Origin: Clostridia bacterium
Lineage (GTDB): Bacteria > Bacillota > Clostridia > Christensenellales > CAG-314
Direction: 5' to 3'
Assembly: GCA_028703495.1 (NCBI GenBank)
Contig: JAQVMT010000009.1
Location: forward strand, 1 to 64,000
DNA: 64,000 bases
Positions within the stretch are counted from its first letter, which is position 1; each line of letters begins with the position of its first letter. Of this stretch, positions 36,861 through 46,760 are shown piece after piece. The notes under the pieces are model-generated. The model searched no databases and was not told the origin of the DNA. It was given only the letters and a program-made list of their open reading frames with translations. The translations under genes and the position numbers were made by a program.

Positions 36861-38645
36861 ATGAAGAAGTATAGCGAAATACTACTTATTGCGATCATTG
36901 CGGCTTTGATGTGTTGCTGTCTTGCCTTTTTTGTGTCGTGTTCGGCTGGGGACGAAAGTCCGGACACGGGAGGCACAAACGTGCAGGAGAAGAATATCGA
37001 CGAGGCGGACATTGTCAAGCTTATGTCTAACGGCAGGCTCTATTGTATGCAGTCGGACAGGATGACAATTACCCAAACAGACGAAAACGGCGGACTTACT
37101 CTGTTGGCGAATATTGTTCTTGACCGCAATATCCCGTTGGAAATGTACGTCAACGGTGATAAGCTGATTGCAATTTGCGGATTATCGGACTATTTCTCCG
37201 AGCAGGGCTCTACTTATTACTACAAGGGCTCGTACAGCAGATGTGCGGTTAAAATATTTGATTTGAGCGTTTTGGACGAAGCCGAGGTTACTGTTTTCAA
37301 CGAGGGCGCGGAGAATGAAAGCGGTGAGAGCGAAGGCGAGGTGCTTTCGGAGTTGCCCTTGCTGTATTCAAGCGTGGTTTCATCGGATTATTTGACCAGC
37401 AGGCTTTACCTCGACAGAAGCGATATATGCCTTGTCTTTACGGATGACGGTTCGGTTGACAGTGTTTATTACACCGAAAACAGCGAGCGCAAGTCAATTG
37501 AATATAGCTTCGATGTATCTTCCTATCAATCAAATGTGAGCAGTTCGCAGTCTTTGACAATATTCATGAAAATATCGCTGACCAAAGACGAGCTTGTTGC
37601 CGACACTGTCGCCTACAACGGAGCCGCACTCTACACGGTATATGCTTCCGATTACGGAATGTACCCGATTTTCACAACCTATACCTATTATGAAAGCGAG
37701 GGCTGCGGCGGGTATTACCAATACATACAAAATACCATCATTATCAAGATGAATCCCGAGAATCTAATGCCTAAGCGTAAGCTGATTTTGGAGGATGCCA
37801 AGTTATACAGCAGATATGCGATGAAGGATTACGGTGATTACATTTACGTTGCGGCGCATGGCTCGGGAGGTTCGACGATTTACGCTCTTGATGAGAATTT
37901 GCAAGAGGTATCGAAAATATCGGGTATCGCACAGGGTGAAAGCATCCGCGCTGTTCGCTATGAGCAGACAGAGACGCAAAGGCTGTGTTATTTGGTAACC
38001 TATCGTCAGGTGGATCCTTTGTTCAAAATAAACATCACCGATCCTATGAGTATGAATATTGCGGGTGAGCTGAAGATTAATGGCTACTCTGCGTATTTGC
38101 ACGTCGTTGGAACCGATAGGCTTGTCGGAATCGGCTACAATGGTACAGCGACCGCCGCAAACAGCGACGTAAAGGTTACACTTTTCGACACAAGCTCGGG
38201 CGATCCTATCGAGATCAACAGCTTGATAATCCCGCTCGTGTACTATTGCGAGGTTATCGAGAATCCCAAAGCCTTGATGATCAACCTCGAAAACGGCATT
38301 ATCGGCTTCAGCGCACTCAGATACGACAGGATCAATTCCTGCTACAAGCAGGGCTTTTATTTATTTGCGTTGAACAACGACGAAATCGTAGACCTTGCAT
38401 ATATAAGCAACTTTGACAACGGGCAGGCAGGAAGCTCTGCGTATAACTACTCTGCGTTTAGAAAGTACATCAACCGAGCAATGTACGCTGACGGCTATTT
38501 ATACACGGTCGCCGACGGTTTGATTCGCTCGTACAGCTTGGAAACGCTTAAAAACGGCGAAATAACAATTGTTAACGAATTGAGCTTCATCGACAATCAA
38601 GCTAACGAAGGTGGCGGAAGCGGCGGCAATAATTTCAACGAATAA
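36861..38645 (+). CDS. Beta-propeller domain lipoprotein (PF09826-like)
   Basis: 594 residues; GGAGG upstream. The lipoprotein signal ends in lipobox FVSC (about Cys27). The mature N-terminus carries 'NVQEKNIDEADIVKLMSNGRLYCM', the hallmark of secreted beta-propeller proteins of the PF09826 family, followed by repeated blades ('YAMKDYGDYIYVAAHG', 'YADGYLYTVADGLIRSY'). These proteins are extracellular and membrane-tethered; their biochemical role is not established. It lies 70 bp after the Lgt-like gene and may share its transcript. Confidence 0.88.
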   Translation: MKKYSEILLIAIIAALMCCCLAFFVSCSAGDESPDTGGTNVQEKNIDEADIVKLMSNGRLYCMQSDRMTITQTDENGGLTLLANIVLDRNIPLEMYVNGDKLIAICGLSDYFSEQGSTYYYKGSYSRCAVKIFDLSVLDEAEVTVFNEGAENESGESEGEVLSELPLLYSSVVSSDYLTSRLYLDRSDICLVFTDDGSVDSVYYTENSERKSIEYSFDVSSYQSNVSSSQSLTIFMKISLTKDELVADTVAYNGAALYTVYASDYGMYPIFTTYTYYESEGCGGYYQYIQNTIIIKMNPENLMPKRKLILEDAKLYSRYAMKDYGDYIYVAAHGSGGSTIYALDENLQEVSKISGIAQGESIRAVRYEQTETQRLCYLVTYRQVDPLFKINITDPMSMNIAGELKINGYSAYLHVVGTDRLVGIGYNGTATAANSDVKVTLFDTSSGDPIEINSLIIPLVYYCEVIENPKALMINLENGIIGFSALRYDRINSCYKQGFYLFALNNDEIVDLAYISNFDNGQAGSSAYNYSAFRKYINRAMYADGYLYTVADGLIRSYSLETLKNGEITIVNELSFIDNQANEGGGSGGNNFNE

Positions 38646-38690
38646 TTAAATGCGTTTGTCCGTATAACCTCATCGGCGCGTAGTTAAAGA

Positions 38691-38742
38691 ATATAAAAAA
38701 GCCTCTTGCAATGAAATAAAATTCAATGCAAGAGGCTTTAAT
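38691..38742. terminator. Bidirectional terminator after gcvPB and propeller gene
   Basis: GCCTCTTGCAATGAA pairs with TTCAATGCAAGAGGC (one mismatch) with AAAAAA before and TTTAATTATT after it. On the minus strand the T tract is long, so it mainly ends the gcv operon. Confidence 0.85.
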
Positions 38743-38811
38743 TATTCCGTTTTCTCCTCTTTTGTCAATGCAACGCAAAGAAGTGATCGGGAATACAACC
38801 GCAATAAGCGA

Positions 38812-40227
38812 TTACTTGTTATATTTCAAGACGGGGTGTCTTGCGGCTTGTACCTCATCGACTCTGCCGATAGCGGTGCTGATCGGGGCATCGTGAAGCT
38901 CCTGCGGGTTTGTGTAAAGCTTGTCGTAAATCTTTAGCATTGCATCCGCGGCATACTCCAAGGTTTCCTTGCTTTCGGTTTCGGTCGGTTCGAACATCAA
39001 TGCTTCGTGTACGATAAGAGGGAAGTACATTGTCGGCGGATGGATACCGAAGTCAAGCAAGGCCTTGCTTATATCCAACGCGCTTACGCCCGTTTCATGC
39101 TTGATATTTTCGGCGGTAAGCACAAATTCGTGCATACAAATCCTGTCGTATGCCACCGGGTATTTATCTTTGAGCAGTGCCAACAGATAGTTCGCGTTAA
39201 GCACAGCCAGCTCGCTTGCATCCAAAAGTCCGTCCGCGCCTAAGGTTACGATATAAACGGCGGATCTAAGTGCGACAAGGAAGTTGCCGCCGAAAGACTT
39301 GACCTTTCCGATAGACTTGCTTGCGGTGTCTTTGGGGAGCTTACTTCCGTAAACGCCCAGAGGTAGGAATTTGCAAAGAGCCTTCTTACAGCCGACGGGA
39401 CCGCAGCCGGGACCGCCACCGCCGTGAGGCGCGGAGAAGGTTTTGTGCAGGTTAAGGTGAACGACGTCGAAGCCCATATCGCCGGGACGGCAGATTCCCA
39501 TAACCGCGTTCAAATTCGCTCCGTCATAGTACATAAGACCGCCTGCCTTATGAACGATTTCGCAAATTTCTGTGATGTTTCTGTCGAAAAGTCCCACAGT
39601 ATTGGGGTTGGTCAGCATCAAGCCCGCGGTTTTTTCGCAAACCAAAGTCTTCAAAGCCTCGATGTCCACTCCGCCTTCACTATTGCTCGGAACGGTAACG
39701 ATTTCGAAGCCGCACATATTCGCACTTGCGGGGTTTGTGCCGTGTGCAGAATCGGGCACCAAAATCTGTTTGCGTCCGAAGTCTTTATTGTATTTGTGAT
39801 AAGCCTTGATAAGCTGCATTCCCGTAAACTCGCCGTGTGCACCTGCCGCAGGTTGAAGTGTTATCGCATCCATACCCGTGATTTCGCACAGATAATCGCT
39901 TAACATATTCAAAGCATCCGTCCAACCGCGTACGGTTTCCTTGGGTTGAGTGGGGTGAATGGCGGTAAAGCCCTCAAAAGCCGCGACAGCCTCGTTAAGC
40001 TTGGGATTGTATTTCATCGTACAGCTTCCCAACGGATAAAATCCGTCGTCAACTCCGTGCGCAAGCTTACTTAGTCCTGTATAATGCCTTACGACATCGA
40101 TTTCGGCAACCTCGGGAAGGTCGATTTCCTCCCTGTATTCGGGAAGCTTATACTCGGCGATGTTCATCTCCGGCAAGGTAAGAGCGCGTCTGCCGTTGAC
40201 GACGCTTTTTTCAAAAATCAGTTGCAT
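38812..40227 (-). CDS. gcvPB: Glycine dehydrogenase (decarboxylating) subunit 2
   Basis: 471 residues, the usual size of the C-terminal half of split P-protein. With GcvPA it forms the PLP enzyme that decarboxylates glycine and passes the aminomethyl group to lipoyl-GcvH. The PLP lysine lies in 'HLNLHKTFSAPHGGGGPG', and the glycine-rich loop follows. Its ATG overlaps the end of gcvPA by 10 nt with AAGGAGGT inside gcvPA, which indicates translational coupling. It is the last gene of gcvT-gcvH-gcvPA-gcvPB. Confidence 0.97.
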   Translation of the reverse strand: MQLIFEKSVVNGRRALTLPEMNIAEYKLPEYREEIDLPEVAEIDVVRHYTGLSKLAHGVDDGFYPLGSCTMKYNPKLNEAVAAFEGFTAIHPTQPKETVRGWTDALNMLSDYLCEITGMDAITLQPAAGAHGEFTGMQLIKAYHKYNKDFGRKQILVPDSAHGTNPASANMCGFEIVTVPSNSEGGVDIEALKTLVCEKTAGLMLTNPNTVGLFDRNITEICEIVHKAGGLMYYDGANLNAVMGICRPGDMGFDVVHLNLHKTFSAPHGGGGPGCGPVGCKKALCKFLPLGVYGSKLPKDTASKSIGKVKSFGGNFLVALRSAVYIVTLGADGLLDASELAVLNANYLLALLKDKYPVAYDRICMHEFVLTAENIKHETGVSALDISKALLDFGIHPPTMYFPLIVHEALMFEPTETESKETLEYAADAMLKIYDKLYTNPQELHDAPISTAIGRVDEVQAARHPVLKYNK

Positions 40228-41540
40228 GACGCTACCTCCTTAATTACTTTTATCACGGTGTCGAGCTGTTCGATTGAGGGCTTTTCGGTTACGCACCAAA
40301 GCAAAGTCCTTTCGTCAAGCTCGAGTCCGCCCAAGCAACCTTCTTTGAGCAATCTCTTGTTGAGCTTTGCAACGTTGAGTTTGCACTCTGTAACAAACTC
40401 ATGGAAGAACTCACCCTTGTATTTAAGAGTAAATCCGTCGATTGCAGTCAAACGCTCCATAAAGTAATGCGCCTTGGAAACGCTCTGCTTCGCGACGTTG
40501 ATAAACTCCTTTCCCATAAGCGACAGATATACCGTTGCCGTCAAAGCGCAATGCGCCTCGTTGGAGCAGATACTACTCAAAGCCTTTTCTCTGCGAATAT
40601 GCTGTTCGCGTGCTTGAAGCGTCAAGACATAGGCTTTATTTCCCCTGTTGTCCACGGTTTCGCCCACGATTCTGCCGGGCATACGTCTTTGCATAGCCGT
40701 CTTGCAGGTCATTATTCCCAAGTACGGTCCGCCGAAGCCCATCGAAATGCCCAAAGGCTGTCCTTCGCCCACCGCGATGTCTGCGCCGTCGGCTGCCGCC
40801 GTAGGCAACAAAGCCGCCGCAACGGGATTAAAGATATAGACAAATTTAACCTTTCTTTCGCTTGTAAGAGCACCGACCGCTTTCATATCCTCGATTAAAC
40901 CGAAGTAATTCGGACTTTGAGCGTAAACGCCGGCGACCGTGTCATCGATAGCATTTTCCAATGCGCATAAATCGATTTTGCCGTTCGAGCCCTCGGGAAC
41001 GCATACGATCTCAAAATCGCCTGCAGTCGCATAGGTTTCGATGACGGCGGTGTACTGCGGATTAACCGCACCCGCGATGATCATCTTGCGCTTTTTGTCG
41101 CAACACATATGCATAGCTTCCGCGCAAGCCGTTGCACCATCGTATACCGATGCGTTGCTGATGTCCATTCCCGTGAGCATACACATATACGACTGATACT
41201 CGAATATGCTTTGCAGTATTCCCTGGGAGATTTCAGGCTGGTAAGGTGTGTAAGCCGTCAAAAACTCCGAACGGTTTACGAGCGCGGGCAGTGTCGGCGG
41301 TATAAAGTGGTCATAGCTTCCCGCTCCCCGAAGTATTGTGTCGATAACCACGTTTTTCTTTGCCATCGACTTGAATTTATTGTATGCCTCGAACTGGCTG
41401 ACTCCCTCGGGAATGTTCAGCGGCTCGGTGCGCCTAATGCTTTTATCGACATCGTTGAACAAATCCTTTACGGACTCGACTCCGACGCGTTGTAGCATAT
41501 CGCGTACATCTTCCGATGTGTGCGGCGTGTATTTTGCCAT
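40218..41540 (-). CDS. gcvPA: Glycine dehydrogenase (decarboxylating) subunit 1
   Basis: 440 residues, matching the N-terminal half of P-protein. 'YTPYQPEISQGILQSIFEYQSYMCMLTGMDISNASVYDGATACAEA' (quoted in part) is the family core. It partners GcvPB in an alpha2beta2 decarboxylase. GGAGG precedes the ATG, and gcvH ends 25 bp upstream. A 165-codon ORF on the opposite strand here is a shadow. Confidence 0.97.
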   Translation of the reverse strand: MAKYTPHTSEDVRDMLQRVGVESVKDLFNDVDKSIRRTEPLNIPEGVSQFEAYNKFKSMAKKNVVIDTILRGAGSYDHFIPPTLPALVNRSEFLTAYTPYQPEISQGILQSIFEYQSYMCMLTGMDISNASVYDGATACAEAMHMCCDKKRKMIIAGAVNPQYTAVIETYATAGDFEIVCVPEGSNGKIDLCALENAIDDTVAGVYAQSPNYFGLIEDMKAVGALTSERKVKFVYIFNPVAAALLPTAAADGADIAVGEGQPLGISMGFGGPYLGIMTCKTAMQRRMPGRIVGETVDNRGNKAYVLTLQAREQHIRREKALSSICSNEAHCALTATVYLSLMGKEFINVAKQSVSKAHYFMERLTAIDGFTLKYKGEFFHEFVTECKLNVAKLNKRLLKEGCLGGLELDERTLLWCVTEKPSIEQLDTVIKVIKEVASCN

Positions 41541-41565
41541 ATACTATCCTCCGATTAATCTATGA

Positions 41566-41925
41566 TTATTGCTGACTTTCCACGTAGCTTTTATACTCTG
41601 CTTCGTCCATAAGGTCGTCTTGAAGCTTGGTAAACTCGATCTCGGCAATCCAAGAATCGTAGGGAGCCTCGTTGATCTTTTCGGGAGCATCCAAAAGCTC
41701 CTCGTTTACGGCAACAACCTTGCCCGAGCAACCAGCGAATACTTCGCTTACCGCTTTTACCGATTCGATGTCGGTGTAAGCCTTGCCGATTACGACTTCC
41801 GTGCCGATTTCGGGAAGATTTACAAATACGATATCACCCAACTGCTCCTGTGCGTAGTCACTTACGCCTACTTTTGCCTTTTTTCCGTTAACGTCAATCC
41901 ATTCATGCGTCTTTAAAAATTTCAT
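41566..41925 (-). CDS. gcvH: Glycine cleavage system H protein
   Basis: 119 residues. It is the lipoylated carrier that shuttles the aminomethyl group from P to T protein and is then reoxidised by dihydrolipoamide dehydrogenase. The lipoylation lysine is in 'TDIESVKAVSEV'; the N-terminus 'MKFLKTHEWIDV' is canonical. AGGAGA precedes the ATG. No lpd or lipoate-ligase gene is in the window, so those must be encoded elsewhere. Confidence 0.97.
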   Translation of the reverse strand: MKFLKTHEWIDVNGKKAKVGVSDYAQEQLGDIVFVNLPEIGTEVVIGKAYTDIESVKAVSEVFAGCSGKVVAVNEELLDAPEKINEAPYDSWIAEIEFTKLQDDLMDEAEYKSYVESQQ

Positions 41926-42111
41926 AATATTTCTCCTATTAATTATTGTATTCCTGTAAGTGTCGATTGTATATCAATATTGCCGTTCTATCGTTACGAC
42001 CTAGTTTTCACGCTTTAACCAAACTCGGCTCGCAATATCGGTGTTACCTTGTGGATTCCGATTAAAAAGCCAAGGTGCACGACAAATTGGCAATAATTGT
42101 TGCGTGTATGC

Positions 42112-43188
42112 TTACGCTTGCGCTCTCTTATAGAAAGGCATTTTGATAATCTCGGCTTTAAGAAGCTTTCCTCTTACATCGATGTAGACGAAGGGTCCGT
42201 CGAAATCTCTGATTATTCTTACCATGGCGATAGCTTCGTTCAGAGTGGGGCTCATAGTGCCGGTAGTGACGAAGCCGATTTCGTTATTGTTTTCATCGTA
42301 AACCTTGGAGCCTTCACGCGCAATTCCTCTGTCAATTAGCTTCACGCCCTTTCTTCTCCAAGCGGGAGGATTGTCCAAAAGTGCCTGTTTTCCGACAAAT
42401 TCGGGTTTGTCCATCTTGATAAAAATGTTCAGTGCCAATTCGTGCGCTCTGTAATCCTCCGAAAGCTCGTGTCCGTAAAGAGGCAAGCAAGCCTCGAAAC
42501 GCAGAGTATCTCTTGCGCCCAAGCCGCAGCAGAGTAAGCCGTATTCCTTACCTGCTTCGATAATGGCTTCGAACACCTTGCCGATATTCACGTCCTCGGT
42601 ATAAATCTCAAAGCCGTCCTCGCCCGTATAACCGGTGCGAGAAATCAATGCGTCGCAACCTAAAAGCTTAGTTGTCACGAAGGTATAGTACTTTTGCGGG
42701 ATTGCATCGGTAAGCTTACTCAAAACCTTCTCGGCGTTGCGTCCCTGCAGTGCAACCTGACCGATTTTGTCCGAAGGATTGGTAAAAGTAACATCGCCGA
42801 TCAGGTGCATTTGCGCCCATTTAGCGTCTTTTTCGCAGTTGCTTGCATTGACAACCAGCATATATTCTTCTTCGCTCAATCTGTAAACCAATAAATCGTC
42901 TACGACTCCGCCTCTTTCGTTGAGCATAAGCGTATACTTCACCTGTCCGTCAACCATTGTCGAAATGTCGTTGGTAACCAAATGATTAACGCAAGCCGTC
43001 GCGTCCTTTCCGCAGATTAAAAACTCACCCATGTGAGAAACGTCGAAAATTCCTACATTTTCTCTTACGCAATTATGCTCGGCTTTGATACCTGCCTCAT
43101 ACTGAACAGGCAACATATAGCCTGCAAATTCTACGATTTTGCCGCCGTGAGCAACATGGTTCTCGTATAACGGTGTTTTCTTACTCAT
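42112..43188 (-). CDS. gcvT: Aminomethyltransferase (glycine cleavage T protein)
   Basis: 358 residues from the ATG at 43188 (AGGAGA 6 nt upstream); the ORF-track start five codons earlier overlaps that site. It transfers the aminomethyl carbon from lipoyl-GcvH to tetrahydrofolate, releasing ammonia. 'VGIFDVSHMGEF', 'YTLMLNERGGVVDDLLVYR' and 'TGYTGEDGFEIY' are family landmarks; the catalytic Asp lies in 'GGVVDDLL'. It opens the gcv operon, followed by gcvH after 186 bp. I looked for a glycine riboswitch in the leader (43189-43286) and before gcvH and saw none. Confidence 0.97.
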   Translation of the reverse strand: MSKKTPLYENHVAHGGKIVEFAGYMLPVQYEAGIKAEHNCVRENVGIFDVSHMGEFLICGKDATACVNHLVTNDISTMVDGQVKYTLMLNERGGVVDDLLVYRLSEEEYMLVVNASNCEKDAKWAQMHLIGDVTFTNPSDKIGQVALQGRNAEKVLSKLTDAIPQKYYTFVTTKLLGCDALISRTGYTGEDGFEIYTEDVNIGKVFEAIIEAGKEYGLLCCGLGARDTLRFEACLPLYGHELSEDYRAHELALNIFIKMDKPEFVGKQALLDNPPAWRRKGVKLIDRGIAREGSKVYDENNNEIGFVTTGTMSPTLNEAIAMVRIIRDFDGPFVYIDVRGKLLKAEIIKMPFYKRAQA

Positions 43189-43286
43189 TTTACATCTCCT
43201 CATAACATTATATTATATATTCAAGCACGAGTCGCGTTTTCGCGCCTTCGTATTAAACTCGATCAAACTCGTCGCTTGTTGCAGAT

Positions 43287-44654
43287 TTATTCCGCGGCTT
43301 CTGCCGCTTCCTTGGGGGCGTTGATCAACGTGACGTATACCGAAAAGACACTATCGTCGAAGTGTATTACCAGATCGCCCGCATATTTTTCGGCGATAAC
43401 CCCTACGCTTCGGAGTCCGATTCCGCCTTCGCCTTCCTTTGTGGTGAGGTACTTGCCTCCGGGTGCAACCTTAACCTTGCCGTAAAAGCCGTTGACAATC
43501 GAAATAAGCAGTTTGTCGTCAACATATTTGCACTTAAACTCGACCTTTTTGTCCTGCAAGGCATGGTTGTCCTCATCAACCGCACGGAAAGCATTCTCCA
43601 ATAGATTACCCAAAACTATGGATAGATCCAAGCTGTCGATATTCTCGAAGTCGTCGGGTATATTGACAGTTGCGACAAAATTAATGTTTTTTTCCTTTGC
43701 CAGCGTGTAAAAGTTGCTCAAGACGGCGTTTACGGTTCCGTTCGGGCAGAATCGAACGACGCCTGCGCTTGCGATACTTGCCTCGATCATGTTCAGATAA
43801 TCGGCGATTTCCTCTCGCTTGCCCTCCTGATTGAGAGCGGCAATTACATTGAGATGGTGGTGAAAGTCGTGTCGTATGATTCGGGATTTATCCAAACTCT
43901 CTCGAAGCATCGTGTAATACTGACGTTGCATATCGAAAAGCTTGTTCATCGACTGCAATTGAGTGTTTTTTTCGTAGTTCCGCGCACTTACGACCAGGTA
44001 CTTCGAAATTATTTGGAACAGAACCGTTCCGAACACAATCCAAAAGAGCATAGACAGTAGCTGCAAATTCTCCTGCAGCTCAAGCATATTCGGAACATAC
44101 AGTAAAACCGTTGCGATGGATACAATCGACGGGTAAACCGAAAGCTGAACCCAAAGCGTTGCGTTGGGACTTATTTCAAGACCGGTAAGTACTCTCGGAC
44201 GGATTAACGTGTAACCCAATACCACTCCGACTATGCAAAAAGCCGTGCGGAATAGGAGGATAAACCAAGATAGGTAGGGAGCATAGCCGTAGTATGTCCC
44301 AATAAAGTTGGTAATAATGTGCGAAAAAGCGACGAGATTCCAGTACGTCATCAATACAGAGGTGAAAAAGAATATCTTCCGTTGAACGCTCCCTTCAAAC
44401 AGGTACAGCACCGCAACAATGGCGATTACCGAAAAGAAGAAGGAATAGTAGTTCGAAGAATTATTGATTGTCATCGTCAATGCCGATAATGCGCCGAGTA
44501 CAATAGAGAAAATGGCATTGCGGAATATTCCCTGCTTTTGATCCGAGTCGGTCAAAAACATTGAACACATCAATACGATGAAGAATATTCCCGTGGATTC
44601 GGATAAGAACAATATCCCGAATCCGACGTGCGTGGTTGTCGCTAAAACCATCAT
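43287..44654 (-). CDS. GHKL-domain sensor histidine kinase (AgrC-like)
   Basis: 455 residues; ATG doublet at 44654/44651 with GGAG just upstream, the second giving better spacing. Six or seven membrane helices occupy the first 215 residues. The coiled dimerisation segment carries the phospho-acceptor His in 'IRHDFHHHLNVI', and the GHKL ATPase has the N box 'LGNLLENAFRAVDED' and G box 'EGGIGLRSV'. This is the AgrC/ComD-like class that senses peptide or other signals and phosphorylates LytTR regulators. The partner regulator lies 113 bp upstream. No agrB or agrD peptide gene is evident. Confidence 0.93.
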   Translation of the reverse strand: MMVLATTTHVGFGILFLSESTGIFFIVLMCSMFLTDSDQKQGIFRNAIFSIVLGALSALTMTINNSSNYYSFFFSVIAIVAVLYLFEGSVQRKIFFFTSVLMTYWNLVAFSHIITNFIGTYYGYAPYLSWFILLFRTAFCIVGVVLGYTLIRPRVLTGLEISPNATLWVQLSVYPSIVSIATVLLYVPNMLELQENLQLLSMLFWIVFGTVLFQIISKYLVVSARNYEKNTQLQSMNKLFDMQRQYYTMLRESLDKSRIIRHDFHHHLNVIAALNQEGKREEIADYLNMIEASIASAGVVRFCPNGTVNAVLSNFYTLAKEKNINFVATVNIPDDFENIDSLDLSIVLGNLLENAFRAVDEDNHALQDKKVEFKCKYVDDKLLISIVNGFYGKVKVAPGGKYLTTKEGEGGIGLRSVGVIAEKYAGDLVIHFDDSVFSVYVTLINAPKEAAEAAE

Positions 44655-44767
44655 TAACTCCGTTATGTTAGGTGCGGTGTAACCGTTTCACGATACTCTC
44701 GGAATTGCTTTTCGTAAGCCAAGCCGAGCTTCTAAGTCGATATCCGAAGTCATCGGAGCCGACCATA

Positions 44768-45490
44768 TCAATTCTGCTTGTCAAGCAGATAATCGTAGTA
44801 GCATTTTTTCTTTGCAGGCAGAGCATCTCTTGGAATCGGAATAATTTCGCCCGTTGTCATTATGAATTTATAATCGGTCAATTTCTTGATGAAATTCATA
44901 TTTACCAAATAGCTCTTGTGGCACCGTAGCATAAACGGATAGTCCTCAAGCAATAGATTGTATTCGTCGAGCTTGCTGTAGGTTGTCATTACGGTTTGAT
45001 CCTTCATATGGAACAGCAGACGTTTGTCCTGAGACTCGATAAACACGATTTTATTGACGGGGACAGACACGTTGACGCCGTTATAGCGAACGTTTACGCT
45101 TTCGGAAATAGCCTTGGACAGTGTATTAACGTACTTATCAAGCAAATTGCCGAGTTTTTCGTTAGTTACAGGCTTCAAAATGTATCCCAAGGCATCCACG
45201 GAATAACCATCCACGGCAAACTCACTTGACGAGCTGTAAAACACGATGCAAACCTTTTTGTCCTTTTCGCGGATTATTTTTGCAACCGTCATCCCGTTCT
45301 TCCCTCCCAACATTATGTCGAGAAAGATTAAATCGTAATGCCTGATTTTTGCGGCGTCCAAAAGTGTTTCGCCGCTGTTGTGAAGTTCGGTGACAATTTG
45401 AATTTCCGTTGCACCGAAATAGTCGGTCACATGCCTTAGCAACAGCTCTCTTTCATAGTCGTTATCTTCGCATATTGCAATATTTAACAT
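44768..45490 (-). CDS. LytTR-family response regulator
   Basis: 240 residues; GGAGG upstream. The receiver domain has the acidic pair in 'AICEDND', the phospho-acceptor Asp in 'LIFLDIMLGGKNG' and the Lys of 'LKPV'. The C-terminal LytTR DNA-binding domain starts at about 135 ('SVPVNKIVFIESQDKRLLFHM') and includes 'MLRCHKSYLVNMNFIKKL'. It should be phosphorylated by the adjacent GHKL kinase and bind tandem direct repeats upstream of its targets. Confidence 0.95.
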   Translation of the reverse strand: MLNIAICEDNDYERELLLRHVTDYFGATEIQIVTELHNSGETLLDAAKIRHYDLIFLDIMLGGKNGMTVAKIIREKDKKVCIVFYSSSSEFAVDGYSVDALGYILKPVTNEKLGNLLDKYVNTLSKAISESVNVRYNGVNVSVPVNKIVFIESQDKRLLFHMKDQTVMTTYSKLDEYNLLLEDYPFMLRCHKSYLVNMNFIKKLTDYKFIMTTGEIIPIPRDALPAKKKCYYDYLLDKQN

Positions 45491-45756
45491 TTTGCCATAC
45501 CTCCCTTATACAATTAAACCACATAACATTATAAACTAAATCCGCATAAAACACAAACGATTAATTAACCTTCCGTCCATTTTTTGCTTTATTGATGTAG
45601 CGGCTTGAATAAACCGACTTTTTGCTTTCTGCAAATACAACTTTATGCTAAAGCACTTATTCTTTCGAATATTTTACGAAAACGCAAAGAAATAAACAAT
45701 TATTTGACTCCCGTCATATTTGGTGTACAGGATGTAATTTTTATTTCGTGAAACGC

Positions 45757-45785
45757 TTGACAAAGCTTGATTGTTCATTTACAAT
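45757..45785 (+). promoter_or_regulatory. Promoter of 45849 gene
   Basis: TTGACA, 17 bp, TACAAT, about 60 bp before the ATG. The rest of the 45491-45756 gap shows nothing recognisable apart from being AT-rich. Confidence 0.7.
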
Positions 45786-45848
45786 ATATATCAATAATCG
45801 TGATATTTCGTTGGGTATGATATTGCGAAAAGTAATGGAGGAACCTAA

Positions 45849-46598
45849 ATGGGCTCGATGTTTATGTCCGGTAACAATGAAAAGACTCCCGAGGAGTTGA
45901 AGAGGAACAAGAAAATTCTCGCTATCGTATTATCGATTTTTGTCGGGGTTATGTTGATTTTCGTTGCAATTATCGTATATCAGAATGTTAGAGATGTAAA
46001 CTATTCAAATGTACCGCAAGCTGATATGATAGAGCTGTGCAAGAATTTGAGCGAATCTAATTACCTCGATTCGGACGGTAAAAGTAGCACCGGCGTTAAG
46101 GTCAATGATACGGTTTATTACAGTTATGCAGCGTACACCGAGCGAGTTGAAATTACACGAGGCAATATTCTCGTCACGCTCTATAGTGGTATGATTACAA
46201 TAGATTTTAGAGACGGCTATATCGCAGCAGGGGAGGAATATTATTATAGCTATAGGCTAAACTTGTCTTACAATGAGCTGCCAATTATTGGTTTGTTAAT
46301 GTCCCCGAGCTTTAACAAAAGCAAGACCTATTTTAGCAAGCATAAAATTGCTTATGACAGAAATGGTAAGAGAGCGGATACTTATGTTAAAATGGATGCA
46401 GGTGAAGAGAATGGCTTGTTAACCAATGAGATGGCACAGGAGCTAGTGGACGGAAGATGGTCTGTCGTGCTGGATATGCTCGCTGATTTCGATGCGTATC
46501 TGGAAAATCGCGGATACGATTTCAAAGTTGCGGATATGGCACCTGATTATAATTTGGAGGATATTCCGAAGGTAAGAGTGGGCGGTTTTGATTGGTAA
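45849..46598 (+). CDS. Hypothetical membrane-anchored extracytoplasmic protein
   Basis: 249 residues; GGAGG 7-8 nt before the ATG. A Lys-rich N-terminal stretch is followed by one membrane helix (about residues 28-48, 'ILAIVLSIFVGVMLIFVAIIV') and an external domain of 200 residues rich in Tyr and Asp. No motif or family is recognised. It is divergent from the LytTR regulator gene, which makes it a possible target of that regulator, but I could not identify LytTR boxes with confidence. A strong terminator follows after 130 bp. Confidence 0.7.
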   Translation: MGSMFMSGNNEKTPEELKRNKKILAIVLSIFVGVMLIFVAIIVYQNVRDVNYSNVPQADMIELCKNLSESNYLDSDGKSSTGVKVNDTVYYSYAAYTERVEITRGNILVTLYSGMITIDFRDGYIAAGEEYYYSYRLNLSYNELPIIGLLMSPSFNKSKTYFSKHKIAYDRNGKRADTYVKMDAGEENGLLTNEMAQELVDGRWSVVLDMLADFDAYLENRGYDFKVADMAPDYNLEDIPKVRVGGFDW

Positions 46599-46728
46599 CG
46601 TTTTGACGGAGATTGGATTGTCATCCTTTTTAGTCGTAGGAATGATTCTCGGTGAATAGTGAAGGCTATTGCCATGCGAAAGCAAAAAAGTATTATTTGA
46701 TTCATATTCAGCTTCATACATAAAGCAA

Positions 46729-46760
46729 AACGCTCAACCGTAATGCGATTGAGCGTTTTT
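46729..46760 (+). terminator. Intrinsic terminator
   Basis: AACGCTCAA pairs perfectly with TTGAGCGTT, loop 11 nt, followed by TTT. AAAAC before the stem allows some reverse activity. Confidence 0.8.

Noticed and set aside
41926-43286. Glycine riboswitch upstream of gcvT or gcvH
   Set aside because: Searched both leaders by eye; no paired aptamer cores seen, and the gcvT leader is under 100 nt.
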